NCBI RefSeq assembly: GCF_040149665.1 | Contig: NZ_JBEFLP010000001.1 | Coordinates: 310,001-374,000 of the forward strand | Direction: 5' to 3' | Source of the DNA: Sulfitobacter sp. HNIBRBA3233 | GTDB taxonomy: Bacteria > Pseudomonadota > Alphaproteobacteria > Rhodobacterales > Rhodobacteraceae | DNA: 64,000 nucleotides | In this document: piece after piece, positions 1 through 9,002 of the stretch | Layout of the letters: each line of letters begins with the position of its first letter | How positions within the stretch are numbered: position 1 is the first letter of the stretch | Position numbers and translations under genes: made by a program | The notes under the pieces: model-generated | Told to the model about the DNA's origin: nothing | The model's database searches: none | What the model saw: the letters and a program-made list of their open reading frames with translations, nothing else

Positions 1-1206
1 GATGACCATGTGCCCACGGGCGCGATGCACTTCGACCAGTTGCAGGGCGCATATGCCCCCTACGACGGGGAGGCGGGCCGTGACCCCGACGCCGTCAGCG
101 ATATCATCTACACCTCGGGCACCACCGGATCGCCCAAGGGTGTCCTGATGACCCATGAAATGCTGCTGCGCGCGGCCTTCGGAAGTGTCTATGCCCGTGC
201 GTTCGATGACGGTTGGCGGGTGACGTTCTCGCTCCCGATGTACCATGTCTACGGCTATGTCGAGGGGATGCTGACGGTGCCCTTCGTGGGCGGCGCGATC
301 ATTCCCCAGCGCGTTTTCGATCCCGTCGCGACGCTCGATGCGATCGACCGGCACAGGGCGGATGATGTGCTTCTGGTGCCGACGATGACCGTGCCGATCC
401 TCGACGTGTTGCGGGATGCGCCGCGCCCGCTCGACAGTCTGCGCGCGGTCATATCTTCGGGGCAACGGTCGCCCGCATGGATCTGGGACGACATCGACGC
501 GCTGCTGACACCGCAGGAGGTGACAACCGGTTACGGCATGACCGAGGTCACCGCGACAATGTCGATGACCCGCCCCGAAGACCCCAGGCAAAGGCGCACC
601 TCGACCAATGGCCGGATGCGCGATGTGGGCCCTGCGGGGGATCCCGACACTGGACGGCTGGCGGAGTTTCGGATCACCGACCCCGAAACCGGTCAGGCGG
701 TGCCCGATGGCAGTGTCGGTGAAATCATGGCGCGTGGGCTCTGCGTGACCGCCGGCTACTACAACAAACCCGAAGAGACCGAGGCCGCTTTCGACAGTGA
801 CGGCTGGCTGCACACCGGCGATCTGGGGCAGTTCGACGAGAACGGATATCTGCTGCTGGTCGGGCGTCTCAAGGAAACCTACCGCTGCGGGGGCGAACAG
901 GTGATGCCGACCGAGATCGAGGATCTGCTTGTCACCCATCCCGCCGTTCTGCAGGCGCATGTGGTGCCGGTGCCCGATGCCCGCATGGGCGAGGCGGGGG
1001 CCGCCTATGTCGTGCTGCGCGACACGCCGAAAATCACGCCGGAGGAACTTCTCGCGCTCTGCCGCGAGCGTCTGGCCCGCTTCAAAGTGCCCAAATACAT
1101 GCTGCCCATACCCGCCGCAGAGCTGCCCACGACGCCGTCGGGGCGGGCGCGCAAATTCCTGCTGACCCAGCGCGCGATTGCCGAGCTGGACCTGAGCGAC
1201 CAATGA
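1..1206 (+). CDS. AMP-dependent acyl-CoA ligase, 5' end outside window
   Basis: ANL-superfamily adenylate-forming enzyme that would activate a carboxylic acid to its acyl-CoA through an acyl-AMP. The reading frame is open from base 1, so the N-terminal part lies outside the window and 401 residues are visible. Visible motifs are the P-loop YTSGTTGSPKG, GYGMTE (A5), WLHTGDLG (A7) and the hinge region around RLKETYRCGGEQ. The A10 motif reads PSGRARK, so the lysine usual in PxxxSGK is arginine here. That could alter the adenylation half-reaction or be offset by the nearby lysine. It heads the visible part of a catabolic operon with MaoC-like, monooxygenase and beta-oxidation genes downstream. 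The family call is firm; the substrate is unknown. Confidence 0.9.
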   Translation, partial: DDHVPTGAMHFDQLQGAYAPYDGEAGRDPDAVSDIIYTSGTTGSPKGVLMTHEMLLRAAFGSVYARAFDDGWRVTFSLPMYHVYGYVEGMLTVPFVGGAIIPQRVFDPVATLDAIDRHRADDVLLVPTMTVPILDVLRDAPRPLDSLRAVISSGQRSPAWIWDDIDALLTPQEVTTGYGMTEVTATMSMTRPEDPRQRRTSTNGRMRDVGPAGDPDTGRLAEFRITDPETGQAVPDGSVGEIMARGLCVTAGYYNKPEETEAAFDSDGWLHTGDLGQFDENGYLLLVGRLKETYRCGGEQVMPTEIEDLLVTHPAVLQAHVVPVPDARMGEAGAAYVVLRDTPKITPEELLALCRERLARFKVPKYMLPIPAAELPTTPSGRARKFLLTQRAIAELDLSDQ

Positions 1207-1223
1207 CAAAAGGAAAGAGACCG

Positions 1224-1649
1224 ATGTCCGATACCCTGCGCATCACCCGTGACACACCGATCGGCTTCGAGCTGATCGGGGTGAAGAAGAAGGCGGCGAT
1301 CCAGCTCATGGGGTCGCGCCTGTGGGGGCGGTTCAATCCCAACCACTGGGATCCGGTCTATGCCGCCGAGACCGGCCTCGATGCGCCGATCCAGACCGGC
1401 GAGATGTCATCGGCCTATCTCGCCGAGATGTGCGTAAACTATTTCGGGCCAACGGTTTTTACCGGCGCGCGGATGCAGTGCAAATACGTCGCCTCCACCT
1501 ACGCCAACGAGGTGATCTCGACCCACGGTATCGTGCGCGAAAAGACACCGAAGGGGGACGGGTTCCGCTTCAAGGTCGAATTCTGGGCGCAGAACGAGAA
1601 CGAGCAAAAGAAAACCATCGGCTTCATCGAAGCCGACGTCGACGTCTGA
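1224..1649 (+). CDS. MaoC-like hot-dog domain protein 1
   Basis: A 141-residue single hot-dog domain protein of the MaoC dehydratase/hydratase type, expected to hydrate or dehydrate an acyl-CoA intermediate. The segment FNPNHWDPVYAAETG followed by a glycine/methionine-rich helix resembles the D/N-x-N-P-x-H-x-D active-site helix of MaoC enzymes. An ATG at 1203 is in frame, but the ATG at 1224 is chosen because AAAGGAAAGAG precedes it at good spacing. The next gene is a second, diverged hot-dog protein 16 nt away, so the two probably form a heteromer. The reaction is inferred from family and context only. Confidence 0.75.
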   Translation: MSDTLRITRDTPIGFELIGVKKKAAIQLMGSRLWGRFNPNHWDPVYAAETGLDAPIQTGEMSSAYLAEMCVNYFGPTVFTGARMQCKYVASTYANEVISTHGIVREKTPKGDGFRFKVEFWAQNENEQKKTIGFIEADVDV

Positions 1650-1665
1650 CCGGAGGATGACAAAC

Positions 1666-2199
1666 ATGACCCCAAGCCCCGCAACCGATGACCTGCGTCC
1701 GATGACACAGGTCCAGATCGACCAGGAACGTGCCTTCGTCAAAAGCCTCGAGGAGGAATGCGAAACCTACTGGGACATGGTGAGCATCGGCGACGTGCTG
1801 TCGCGCGATCTGGAAGTGACGCCGGAACTGGTGATTCTCTACGCGGACGCGGTCGAGGATTATAATCCTTGGTACGAAGGCTGGCGCATGAATGAATGGC
1901 GCATCAAGGGCAGCTCTCCGTTCGGCGCGGCCATCGTGCCGCCGCTGATGATCTCGCATTTCGTGCTGTCCGTGCAATTCGACCATACCAAGCCTTTCGC
2001 CATCGGGTCGATCCACACCTACCACGATACCGAGATCCTCGCGCCGATCCCCGTGGGGGCGACCATCCGGATCACGACCACCGCGACCGACAAGTACATA
2101 AAGCGCGAGCGCCGCTATGTGCGGCACGAGGTCAGTGTAACCGATGTAAATGACGGCACCGAATACATGCGCGAAACGCGCGACATTCTTTCGCTCTAG
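1666..2199 (+). CDS. MaoC-like hot-dog domain protein 2
   Basis: A 177-residue hot-dog fold protein related to N-terminal MaoC-like halves. The helix VEDYNPWYEG matches the MaoC pattern, but the catalytic histidine position is occupied by tyrosine, so it may be the non-catalytic or substrate-shaping subunit of a heteromer with the preceding gene. The start at 1666 is preferred over 1657 because GGAGG at 1652-1656 lies 9 nt upstream of it but abuts the earlier ATG. It belongs to the same operon as the acyl-CoA ligase. Its role in hydrating an enoyl-CoA is inferred. Confidence 0.72.
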   Translation: MTPSPATDDLRPMTQVQIDQERAFVKSLEEECETYWDMVSIGDVLSRDLEVTPELVILYADAVEDYNPWYEGWRMNEWRIKGSSPFGAAIVPPLMISHFVLSVQFDHTKPFAIGSIHTYHDTEILAPIPVGATIRITTTATDKYIKRERRYVRHEVSVTDVNDGTEYMRETRDILSL

Positions 2200-2206
2200 G
2201 CTGGGG

Positions 2207-2221
2207 TGCCATTTCGTGGCA
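2207..2221. promoter_or_regulatory. 15-bp inverted repeat before the TetR gene
   Basis: TGCCA-TTTCG-TGGCA, perfect 5-bp arms, lies 8 bp after the stop of the second MaoC-like gene and 33 bp before the TetR gene start. It could be an operator or a small RNA hairpin; nothing separates these options. Confidence 0.3.
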
Positions 2222-2254
2222 GTACGCACCAAGAAAACCGGAACGGGACACAGC

Positions 2255-2872
2255 ATGGCGCCGACCGCGAAGAAAACGAAAATCCGTGAGGAAGTGGCCG
2301 CGCTGAAGCGCGAAAGAACGATCGGCGTTGCGGTCGATCTGTTCTACGAGAAGGGCTATGTGAACGCCACGCTGGACGACGTTGCCGACCGGCTGAGCGT
2401 GACCAAGCCGTTCATTTACGCGAATTTCGGATCCAAGAACGAACTGCTGTGCGAGATCTGCCTGCGCGGTGTCATGGCCGCGATGCGCGCGCTCGACGAT
2501 GTGCTTGAATTCGAACTCGGCCCCGCCGAAACACTGCGCCTGTTCATCACGCGCTACGTGGCGGCGATTCTCGAACACCAAAAGCAGATCGCCGTCTACA
2601 CCCGCGAGGAAAAGAACCTCGGCCCCGCCGAGGCGCAGAAACTTGCGGATCTGCGCAAGAGCTTTGTCGCGAAGCTGACCGCGATCATCGAGAAGGGCAA
2701 GATCGAGGGCGAATTTAACGTCAAGGATCCCACCATGGCGGCGCTTGCCATCGTCGGCGCGGTCAGCTGGTCGACCTTCTGGTATCACCCCGACGGGCGC
2801 CTCAGCACCTCGGAAATCATCCAGAACATGACGCATCTTCTCATGGCGCTCGCCGGGCTTCAGAGGGGCTGA
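2255..2872 (+). CDS. TetR/AcrR family transcriptional regulator
   Basis: A 205-residue regulator with an N-terminal TetR helix-turn-helix (about residues 18-62, with VNATLDDVADRLSVTKPFIY followed by FGSKNELL) and an all-helical ligand-binding C-terminal half. TetR proteins beside acyl-CoA catabolic genes usually repress and are relieved by an acyl-CoA or the free acid. It lies in the middle of the catabolic operon, between the MaoC-like genes and the monooxygenase. A 14-bp palindrome sits 46 bp downstream, in front of the monooxygenase, and is the obvious candidate target. The start at ATG 2255 gives a family-typical length; the frame is open further upstream but without a convincing ribosome site. 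Confidence 0.88.
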   Translation: MAPTAKKTKIREEVAALKRERTIGVAVDLFYEKGYVNATLDDVADRLSVTKPFIYANFGSKNELLCEICLRGVMAAMRALDDVLEFELGPAETLRLFITRYVAAILEHQKQIAVYTREEKNLGPAEAQKLADLRKSFVAKLTAIIEKGKIEGEFNVKDPTMAALAIVGAVSWSTFWYHPDGRLSTSEIIQNMTHLLMALAGLQRG

Positions 2873-2910
2873 CCGGCCCCAAGTTGCTCTGCCGGCGCAT
2901 CAAAATTTTG

Positions 2911-2939
2911 TTGAAAAATACTGGTGAGTATATTAACGT
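2911..2939 (+). promoter_or_regulatory. Candidate promoter with palindromic operator
   Basis: TTGAAA at 2911-2916, a 17-bp spacer and TAACGT at 2934-2939 form a plausible but weak sigma-70 promoter reading toward the monooxygenase. Inside the spacer is a perfect inverted repeat ATACT-GGTG-AGTAT (2918-2931), the right size and place for the TetR repressor encoded just upstream. The region is conspicuously AT-rich compared with its surroundings. Confidence 0.5.
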
Positions 2940-3006
2940 AACTATGAGGACAATAATCGACTGATGCGTGAAGCGCGTCTTCGAAGTCACGGGGAGGGTG
3001 CTTCGG

Positions 3007-4635
3007 GTGAGGAATTTTGACGCGATAATCGTGGGGGCCGGTTTTGCCGGTCTGCGGGCGCTCTACCGGCTGCGCAACATGGGCAAATCCGTGCTGGTGC
3101 TGGAGGGATCTTCCGGGATTGGCGGCGTCTGGTATCACAACGGCTATCCCGGGGCGCGCTGCGACGTGGAAAGCTACGACTATTCCTACAGCTTTTCCCC
3201 CGAGCTTGAGCAGGAGTGGCGCTGGTCCGAACGCTATGCGACCCAGCCCGAGATCCTGCGCTACATCAACCATGTCGCGGACCGGTTCGATCTGCGCCGC
3301 GATATCGAGCTCGACACCCGTATGCAGGCCGCGACCTATGACGCGCAGGACGCGCGCTGGCGGATCGAGACCGGCAAGGGCGAGGCGCTCTCGGCGCGGT
3401 ATCTTGTGATGTGCGTGGGGCAGCTTTCCACGACGAAGGCCCCCGAATTCCCCGGTCAGTCGACATTCGAGGGAGAGATCATTCATTCCGGCGTCTGGCC
3501 CGACCGTGAAGTCACCTACGAAGGCAAGCGGGTCGGGATCATCGGAACCGGGTCGTCGGGCATGCAGATGACGCCGGTCGTGGCAAAGGCCGCGAAACAT
3601 CTTACGGTTTTCCAGCGCACCGCGAACTTCAGTGTCCCCGCCGCCAACGCCCCCGTCACCGACGAAGAGGACGCGGCGGTCAAGGCCGACTATGCCGCGC
3701 GGCGCCAGCAAGCGCTCAATTCGCCGACCGGTCTGGGGTTCAAGCCGAACCGCCAGTCCGCCCTCGACGTAGACGAGGCGGAGCGCAACCGCGTGTACGA
3801 GGCCGCCTATCACCGGCTCGGCTTCGGCTTCGCACTTGCCTATCACGACATCCTTCTGTCGAAGGAGGCCAACGATACGGCGGCCGAATTCCTGCGCCAG
3901 AAGATCGGCGAACAGATCGACGACCCTGAGACACGCGAAAAGCTGGTGCCGAAGGATCACGCCTTTGCCGCACGCCGCCCTTCGGTGGACAGCGGCTATT
4001 TCACTGCTTTCAACCGCGACAACGTCTCACTCGCCGATATCCGGGCGCATCCGATTGTCGAATTCACCCCCGACGGTCTGCGAACCGAGGAAAAGCTGCA
4101 CAAGCTTGACATGGTAATCTTCGCGACCGGTTTCGACGCCTTTACCGGATCGCTGCTCAAGCCCGATATCCGCGGGCGCGACGGTCTGCTGCTGCGCGAC
4201 AAATGGGCGGCGGGGCCGATCACACAGCTGGGCATCGGTGTTGCCGATTTCCCGAACCTTCTGATTGTCGTCGGCCCCGGCAGCCCGTCGCTGCTGAGCA
4301 ACGTGATGGTGTCGATCGAGGAACAGACCGATTGGATGGTCGACATGATCGAACGGGCCGATGCCGATGGCATCGTCGAGATCGAGGCGGATCACGCCGC
4401 CGAAAAGGCCTGGGTCGAGCATGTGAACGAGCGCGCGAAAGAGACGCTCTACATGACTGCCGCCTCTTACTACAACGGCGCCGAAGTCGCCGGGAAGCCG
4501 AGGGTATTCATGCCCTATTCCGGGGGCATCCGGAACTATCGCCGCATCCTCGAACAATGCGCGCAGGACGGCTATGCGGGGTTCACCCTGCGCAAGGTGC
4601 CGCTGGCCCAGACCCGTGCGGAGGCCGACGCATGA
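3007..4635 (+). CDS. Baeyer-Villiger type flavin monooxygenase
   Basis: A 542-residue class B flavoprotein monooxygenase, expected to use FAD, NADPH and O2 to insert oxygen next to a carbonyl, giving an ester or lactone. Two Rossmann motifs are visible, GAGFAG (residues 10-15) for FAD and GTGSSG (180-185) for NADPH. Between them FEGEIIHSGVWP (154-165) matches the Baeyer-Villiger fingerprint FxGxxxHxxxW[P/D]. GTG 3007 is chosen because GGGGAGGG lies 8 nt upstream; an in-frame GTG at 2968 would add 13 residues. It overlaps the following SDR gene by 4 nt. A cyclic ketone intermediate is the likely substrate, inferred from the surrounding ligases and beta-oxidation genes. Confidence 0.88.
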   Translation: MRNFDAIIVGAGFAGLRALYRLRNMGKSVLVLEGSSGIGGVWYHNGYPGARCDVESYDYSYSFSPELEQEWRWSERYATQPEILRYINHVADRFDLRRDIELDTRMQAATYDAQDARWRIETGKGEALSARYLVMCVGQLSTTKAPEFPGQSTFEGEIIHSGVWPDREVTYEGKRVGIIGTGSSGMQMTPVVAKAAKHLTVFQRTANFSVPAANAPVTDEEDAAVKADYAARRQQALNSPTGLGFKPNRQSALDVDEAERNRVYEAAYHRLGFGFALAYHDILLSKEANDTAAEFLRQKIGEQIDDPETREKLVPKDHAFAARRPSVDSGYFTAFNRDNVSLADIRAHPIVEFTPDGLRTEEKLHKLDMVIFATGFDAFTGSLLKPDIRGRDGLLLRDKWAAGPITQLGIGVADFPNLLIVVGPGSPSLLSNVMVSIEEQTDWMVDMIERADADGIVEIEADHAAEKAWVEHVNERAKETLYMTAASYYNGAEVAGKPRVFMPYSGGIRNYRRILEQCAQDGYAGFTLRKVPLAQTRAEADA

Positions 4636-5408
4636 GCTTTGATTTCGACGGGCAGAGGGCAGTCGTGACCGGTGCTGCCGGCGGGATCGGGCGGGCGGTG
4701 TGCCTGTCTCTGGCCCGTGCCGGCGCGCGGGTTCTGGCCGTCGATCTTTCCGCCGAAGCCGGAGAGGATACCGCCGATCTGGTGCGCGAGGCCGGCGGCG
4801 AGGCGCTGTTTGTGGCCGGTGATGTATCGCTCCCCGAAACCCACGCCAGCTATGCCAAGGCCGCCGCGGACGCTTGGGGCGGCATCGATATCTTCATGAA
4901 CAACGCCGGATGGCAGGGCGAGATTCTGTCGATCATCGACTACCCGCTCGAGGTTTTCGACAAGGTCATGGCGATCAACGTGCGCGGCGTCTTTCTGGGC
5001 CTGAAGACGGTTCTGCCGGTCATGGTCGCGCAGCGGGCGGGCGCGGTCGTCAACACCGCTTCGCTTGCCTCGCACATCGGGTCGCGCAACCTTGCCCCCT
5101 ATGCCGCCAGCAAACATGCGGTGATGGGTCTGACGAAATCCGCCGCGACCGAGGTGGCCCGAAAGGGCGTGCGCGTCAACGCGGTGTGTCCGGGGCCGGT
5201 CGACACCGAAATGCTGCGCGATATCGAGGCCGGGCAATCCCCCGATGCCGCAGAGGCCCTGCGCGCCAAACGCGCGGCGTCGATCCCCGAAGGCCGCTAT
5301 GCCGAAGCGACGGAAATCGCGGACCTGATGATGTATCTCGTCTCCGGTCACGCCAGCCACATCACCGGGCAGGGCATCCATATCAACGGGGGCGCATATG
5401 GCATCTGA
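4632..5408 (+). CDS. Short-chain dehydrogenase/reductase
   Basis: A 258-residue classical SDR with the NAD(P)-binding motif TGAAGGIG near the N-terminus, the NNAG motif, and a serine/YAASK catalytic pair. It would interconvert an alcohol and a ketone, plausibly producing the ketone used by the upstream monooxygenase. The aspartate after beta-strand 2 (AVDLSAE) suggests NAD preference. Its start overlaps the monooxygenase stop (ATGA), and its own end overlaps the next gene by 11 nt, so translation is probably coupled. Confidence 0.9.
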   Translation: MSFDFDGQRAVVTGAAGGIGRAVCLSLARAGARVLAVDLSAEAGEDTADLVREAGGEALFVAGDVSLPETHASYAKAAADAWGGIDIFMNNAGWQGEILSIIDYPLEVFDKVMAINVRGVFLGLKTVLPVMVAQRAGAVVNTASLASHIGSRNLAPYAASKHAVMGLTKSAATEVARKGVRVNAVCPGPVDTEMLRDIEAGQSPDAAEALRAKRAASIPEGRYAEATEIADLMMYLVSGHASHITGQGIHINGGAYGI

Positions 5409-6258
5409 TCGCGAGACCGTTGCAATCGTGGGCGGTGGCACCATGGGTGTCGGGCTCCTCTATGTCTTTGCCGCGGCCGGATACGACATGACGCTGGTCG
5501 AACCGGATGCGGCGCGCGGCGATGCCGCCCGCGAGCGGTTGCGCAAGGCAGCCGAGGGCGGTCTTGCGCGTGGCAAGCTGACGAAGGCGCAGGCGCAGGC
5601 CGTGACCGAGGGCTATCGCCATGTAACGACTGCGGGCGACCTCGCCGAGGGCCTGTCGCTGGTGATCGAAACCGTGCCGGAACGACTGGACATCAAGGAC
5701 GCCGTGCTGGCCGACATCGCCGCCCGCACGCCCAAGATCATCGCCACGAACACCTCGGCGCTGTCGATCGACAGGCTGGCGCAGGCCGTGCGCGATCCCG
5801 AAACCTTCGTGGGCATGCATTTCTTCAATCCGGTCTGGTCGCTTCCTCTGGTCGAAATCATCCGCGGGGCTGCGACCAGCGATGCGACACTCTGCGCCGC
5901 GCACGGCTTTGCCGAGGCCATCGGGAAATCCGCGATTACCGTCACGGATACGCCGGGTTTTGCCACCAGCAGGCTGGACCTGATCGCGGCGATGGAAGCG
6001 ATCCGGATGGTCGAAGAGGGCGTGGCCTCGGCAGAGGATATCGACCGGGCGATGATGGTGGCCTACCGCCACCCCATCGGTCCGTTGCGGCTGAGCGATA
6101 TCGTGGGGCTCGACGTGCGCCTCGATATCGCGCGCAGCCTCAGCGGGTCACTGGGGCCGCGCTATGCGCCGCCCCGGATGCTCGAGGAAATGGTGGAGCG
6201 GGGCGAGCTTGGTCAAAAGACCGGGCGAGGCTTCTTTGATTGGACGGAGACCGCATAG
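5398..6258 (+). CDS. 3-hydroxyacyl-CoA dehydrogenase
   Basis: A 286-residue protein of the 3-hydroxyacyl-CoA dehydrogenase family, which oxidises L-3-hydroxyacyl-CoA to 3-ketoacyl-CoA with NAD. The N-terminal Rossmann motif GGGTMG, the ETVPERLDIK segment, NTSAL and the catalytic-histidine region GMHFFNPVW are all present. The C-terminal helical domain is shorter than in multifunctional FadB proteins, so this is the stand-alone type. It supplies the third step of beta-oxidation in this operon. Confidence 0.92.
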   Translation: MASDRETVAIVGGGTMGVGLLYVFAAAGYDMTLVEPDAARGDAARERLRKAAEGGLARGKLTKAQAQAVTEGYRHVTTAGDLAEGLSLVIETVPERLDIKDAVLADIAARTPKIIATNTSALSIDRLAQAVRDPETFVGMHFFNPVWSLPLVEIIRGAATSDATLCAAHGFAEAIGKSAITVTDTPGFATSRLDLIAAMEAIRMVEEGVASAEDIDRAMMVAYRHPIGPLRLSDIVGLDVRLDIARSLSGSLGPRYAPPRMLEEMVERGELGQKTGRGFFDWTETA

Positions 6259-7455
6259 ATGGACGGTGGACAAAGCATGGGAATGACCCTTTTCCAGGGC
6301 ACATTGGTCGACACGCAGGAGCATCACGGGATGCTGCGCGAGAATGTCGCGAAACTCGCCGGTAGTTTCGGTCGCAGCTATTTTCAGGAAGCGGTCAAGG
6401 CGAACCGCAAACCCACCGAGCTGTGGGATGCTCTGGCCGAGGGTGGATTTCTGGGCGTCCACGTGTCCGAGGAATTCGGCGGCGGTGGCGGCGGGCTGGC
6501 CGACTACAACGTGATTGTCGAGGAAGTCGCCGCGCAGGGCTGTCCGATCCTGTCGCTGGTCATCGGGTCGATTTGCGCGCCGATCATCCAGCAGCACGCC
6601 AGCGAAGAGATCAAGCGCGAGTGGCTGCCGGGACTGGCGGACGGATCGAAACGGCTGGCCTTTGCGATCACCGAACCGGACGCGGGCACCAACACCCACA
6701 AGGTGACCACGACGGCGCGCCGCGTCGGCGACGGCTGGAGGATCTCCGGCACCAAATACTGGACCTCCGCAGTGGACGAAAGCGAAGCGATCGTCGTCGT
6801 CGCGCGCGGGACCGAAAAGGATGACCGTGGCCGGGGCAAGCTGTCGCTTTTCATCGTTCCCTCCGACGCACCGGGCCTGTCCCGCACGCCGATCGAAACC
6901 GCGCTTCAAGTTCCCGAAACCCAGTTCACGCTGTTTTTCGATGATGTCGAGGTGCCCGCGAATGCCATCATCGGACAGGAAGGGCAGGGCATGCGCCACC
7001 TTTTCGCCGGTCTCAATCCCGAACGGGTCTGCGCGGCGGCCATCAACAACGGCATCGCGCGCTACGCCTTGCAAAAAGCGGCGCAATACGCGACCGATCG
7101 CAAGGTCTGGGACGTGCCGATCGGGGCGCACCAGGGCGTGTCCCATCCGCTGGCCAAGGCCTATGCCGCGGTTCAGCAGGCGCGGCTGATGACGGCGCGT
7201 GCGGCGGAACTCTACGATCAGGGATCACCCGAGGCAGGCGAGGCAGCCAATATGGCCAAATTCGCCGCCGCCGATGCATCGCTCGAAGCGCTCGATCAGG
7301 CCATCCAGACCCACGGCGGCAACGGCATGGCGCTGGAATACGGCCTTGCCGATCTGTGGTTCATCGCACGGTTGCACAAGACGGCCCCGGTCAGCCGCGA
7401 GATGATCCTGAACTTTCTGGCGCAACACAGCCTCGGGCTTCCAAAGAGCTACTGA
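6259..7455 (+). CDS. Acyl-CoA dehydrogenase
   Basis: A 398-residue FAD-dependent acyl-CoA dehydrogenase that introduces the 2,3 double bond in an acyl-CoA. The segments FAITEPDAGTNTHKVTT and KYWTSA match the two conserved FAD/substrate signatures, and IQTHGGNGMALEYGL matches the C-terminal QxxGGxG region. It starts directly after the preceding gene's stop and overlaps the next ligase start by one nucleotide. Electrons would pass to ETF, which is not encoded in the window. Substrate range cannot be read from sequence. Confidence 0.92.
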   Translation: MDGGQSMGMTLFQGTLVDTQEHHGMLRENVAKLAGSFGRSYFQEAVKANRKPTELWDALAEGGFLGVHVSEEFGGGGGGLADYNVIVEEVAAQGCPILSLVIGSICAPIIQQHASEEIKREWLPGLADGSKRLAFAITEPDAGTNTHKVTTTARRVGDGWRISGTKYWTSAVDESEAIVVVARGTEKDDRGRGKLSLFIVPSDAPGLSRTPIETALQVPETQFTLFFDDVEVPANAIIGQEGQGMRHLFAGLNPERVCAAAINNGIARYALQKAAQYATDRKVWDVPIGAHQGVSHPLAKAYAAVQQARLMTARAAELYDQGSPEAGEAANMAKFAAADASLEALDQAIQTHGGNGMALEYGLADLWFIARLHKTAPVSREMILNFLAQHSLGLPKSY

Positions 7456-9002
7456 TGCACACGCAGACCGATCATAACGCCGATATGAGCACTTTCGCCG
7501 CGGTGATCCGCCATCACGCCGAAACGCGTCCCGACGCGCCCGCTCTGAGCTTCAAGGAACAAACCTGGAGCTTCTCGCAGCTGCATGACGCAAGTTCGCG
7601 CGCCGCGCGGATGCTGCAGGAGCAGGGCGTTCGGGCGGGCGACCGTGTTGCGGTCCTGACCCACAACCGCCCTGAGTATTTCGAGCTGATCCTCGCATGC
7701 TCGAAAATCGGGGCGATTGTGGCCGGTCTGAACTGGCGGCTGTCCCCGGTCGAGATTGCAGAGATTCTGAAAGGCTGCGCGCCCGCGCTGATCCTGACCG
7801 GCGAGACCGAGGCGGCGCTGTTGCGCGATGCGCAAGGCTACCGTGTCCTCAGCCTCGACACCGATTACCCGGCACTCTGCGCGGCGGCCCCCGCCGAGGA
7901 TCCGGGCCACGCCGGTGCCCCGTCGGAGCCGGTCCTGCTGCTTTATACATCAGGCACCACAGGGCTGCCCAAGGGGGTGATCCTGACGAACGAGAATATG
8001 TCCTTTACCTACCGGCTGGCCACCGAAAGCTGGGGAATGTCGTCGCAGAGCGTGAACCTCGTCGCGATGCCGATGTTTCATATCGGTGGCTGCGGTTACG
8101 GGTCTTCGACCTTCATGGCGGGCGGGCATACGGTTCTGATGGCCGATGTGGATGTGGAGCGTGCGGTCGATCTGGTCGCCCGTCACCGCGTGACGCATAC
8201 ATTCCTCGTCCCCACGGTGGTGCAATCGCTCTTGAATGTGCCCGGGATCGGGGATGCGGATCTGTCCAGCATGGAGCTTCTGATGTACGGTGCCGCCCCC
8301 ATCGGTGACGTGCTGCTGAGCCGCGCGATGGAAGTGCTACAGTGCAAGTTCATGCATGCCTACGGCATGACAGAGGCCGCTGGCACCGTGGTCGTGCTGC
8401 CGCCCGAGGATCATGCCCTCGACGGACCGAAGGCCGCCCTGCTGAAATCCTGCGGACGCGCGCTGCCCTGGGTAGAGCTGCGCGTCATCGATCCGGACAC
8501 CCAGACCGATGCCGAAGCGGGCAAGCCCGGCGAGATCTGGCTGCGCTCCGCAATGATGACACCGGGCTACTGGAACGCGCCCGCGGCGACGGCCGAGGCG
8601 ATCACCTCCGATGGCTGGTTCCGGACCGGCGACGCCGCCTATCTGGACGCGGAAGGCTATGTGTACCTCTTCGACCGCTTCAAGGACATGATCATCTCGG
8701 GCGGGGAAAACATCTATCCCGCCGAGATCGAGAATGCGCTGAACGCCCACGACGGCCTGCACGAATGCGCCGTGATCGGTGTGCCGCACGAGAAATGGGG
8801 CGAAACACCGCTTGCCGTGATCGTCCCCAAGCAGGGTGTCACGCTCTGCGAAGAGGATATCATCGAGTTCTGCCGCACACGCCTTGCCCGCTACAAATGC
8901 CCCACGCGGGTCGCCTTCAGTGACACGCTGCCGCGCAATGCCTCGGGCAAGCTGCTCAAGCACGAACTGCGCAAGAGTTTTCGGGAGCGGGCGGATGCGT
9001 GA
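7455..9002 (+). CDS. AMP-dependent acyl-CoA synthetase 2
   Basis: A complete 515-residue ANL-family ligase activating a carboxylic acid with ATP and CoA. Motifs include LYTSGTTGLPKGV, YGMTEAAG, GWFRTGDAA, FDRFKDMIISGGENIYPAE and a canonical A10 motif NASGKLLK, unlike the arginine variant in the first ligase of the operon. The ATG at 7455 overlaps the previous stop; an alternative ATG at 7485 would remove ten residues. The presence of two ligases suggests activation of two acids, for example the imported compound and the acid released after ring opening. Confidence 0.9.
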   Translation: MHTQTDHNADMSTFAAVIRHHAETRPDAPALSFKEQTWSFSQLHDASSRAARMLQEQGVRAGDRVAVLTHNRPEYFELILACSKIGAIVAGLNWRLSPVEIAEILKGCAPALILTGETEAALLRDAQGYRVLSLDTDYPALCAAAPAEDPGHAGAPSEPVLLLYTSGTTGLPKGVILTNENMSFTYRLATESWGMSSQSVNLVAMPMFHIGGCGYGSSTFMAGGHTVLMADVDVERAVDLVARHRVTHTFLVPTVVQSLLNVPGIGDADLSSMELLMYGAAPIGDVLLSRAMEVLQCKFMHAYGMTEAAGTVVVLPPEDHALDGPKAALLKSCGRALPWVELRVIDPDTQTDAEAGKPGEIWLRSAMMTPGYWNAPAATAEAITSDGWFRTGDAAYLDAEGYVYLFDRFKDMIISGGENIYPAEIENALNAHDGLHECAVIGVPHEKWGETPLAVIVPKQGVTLCEEDIIEFCRTRLARYKCPTRVAFSDTLPRNASGKLLKHELRKSFRERADA

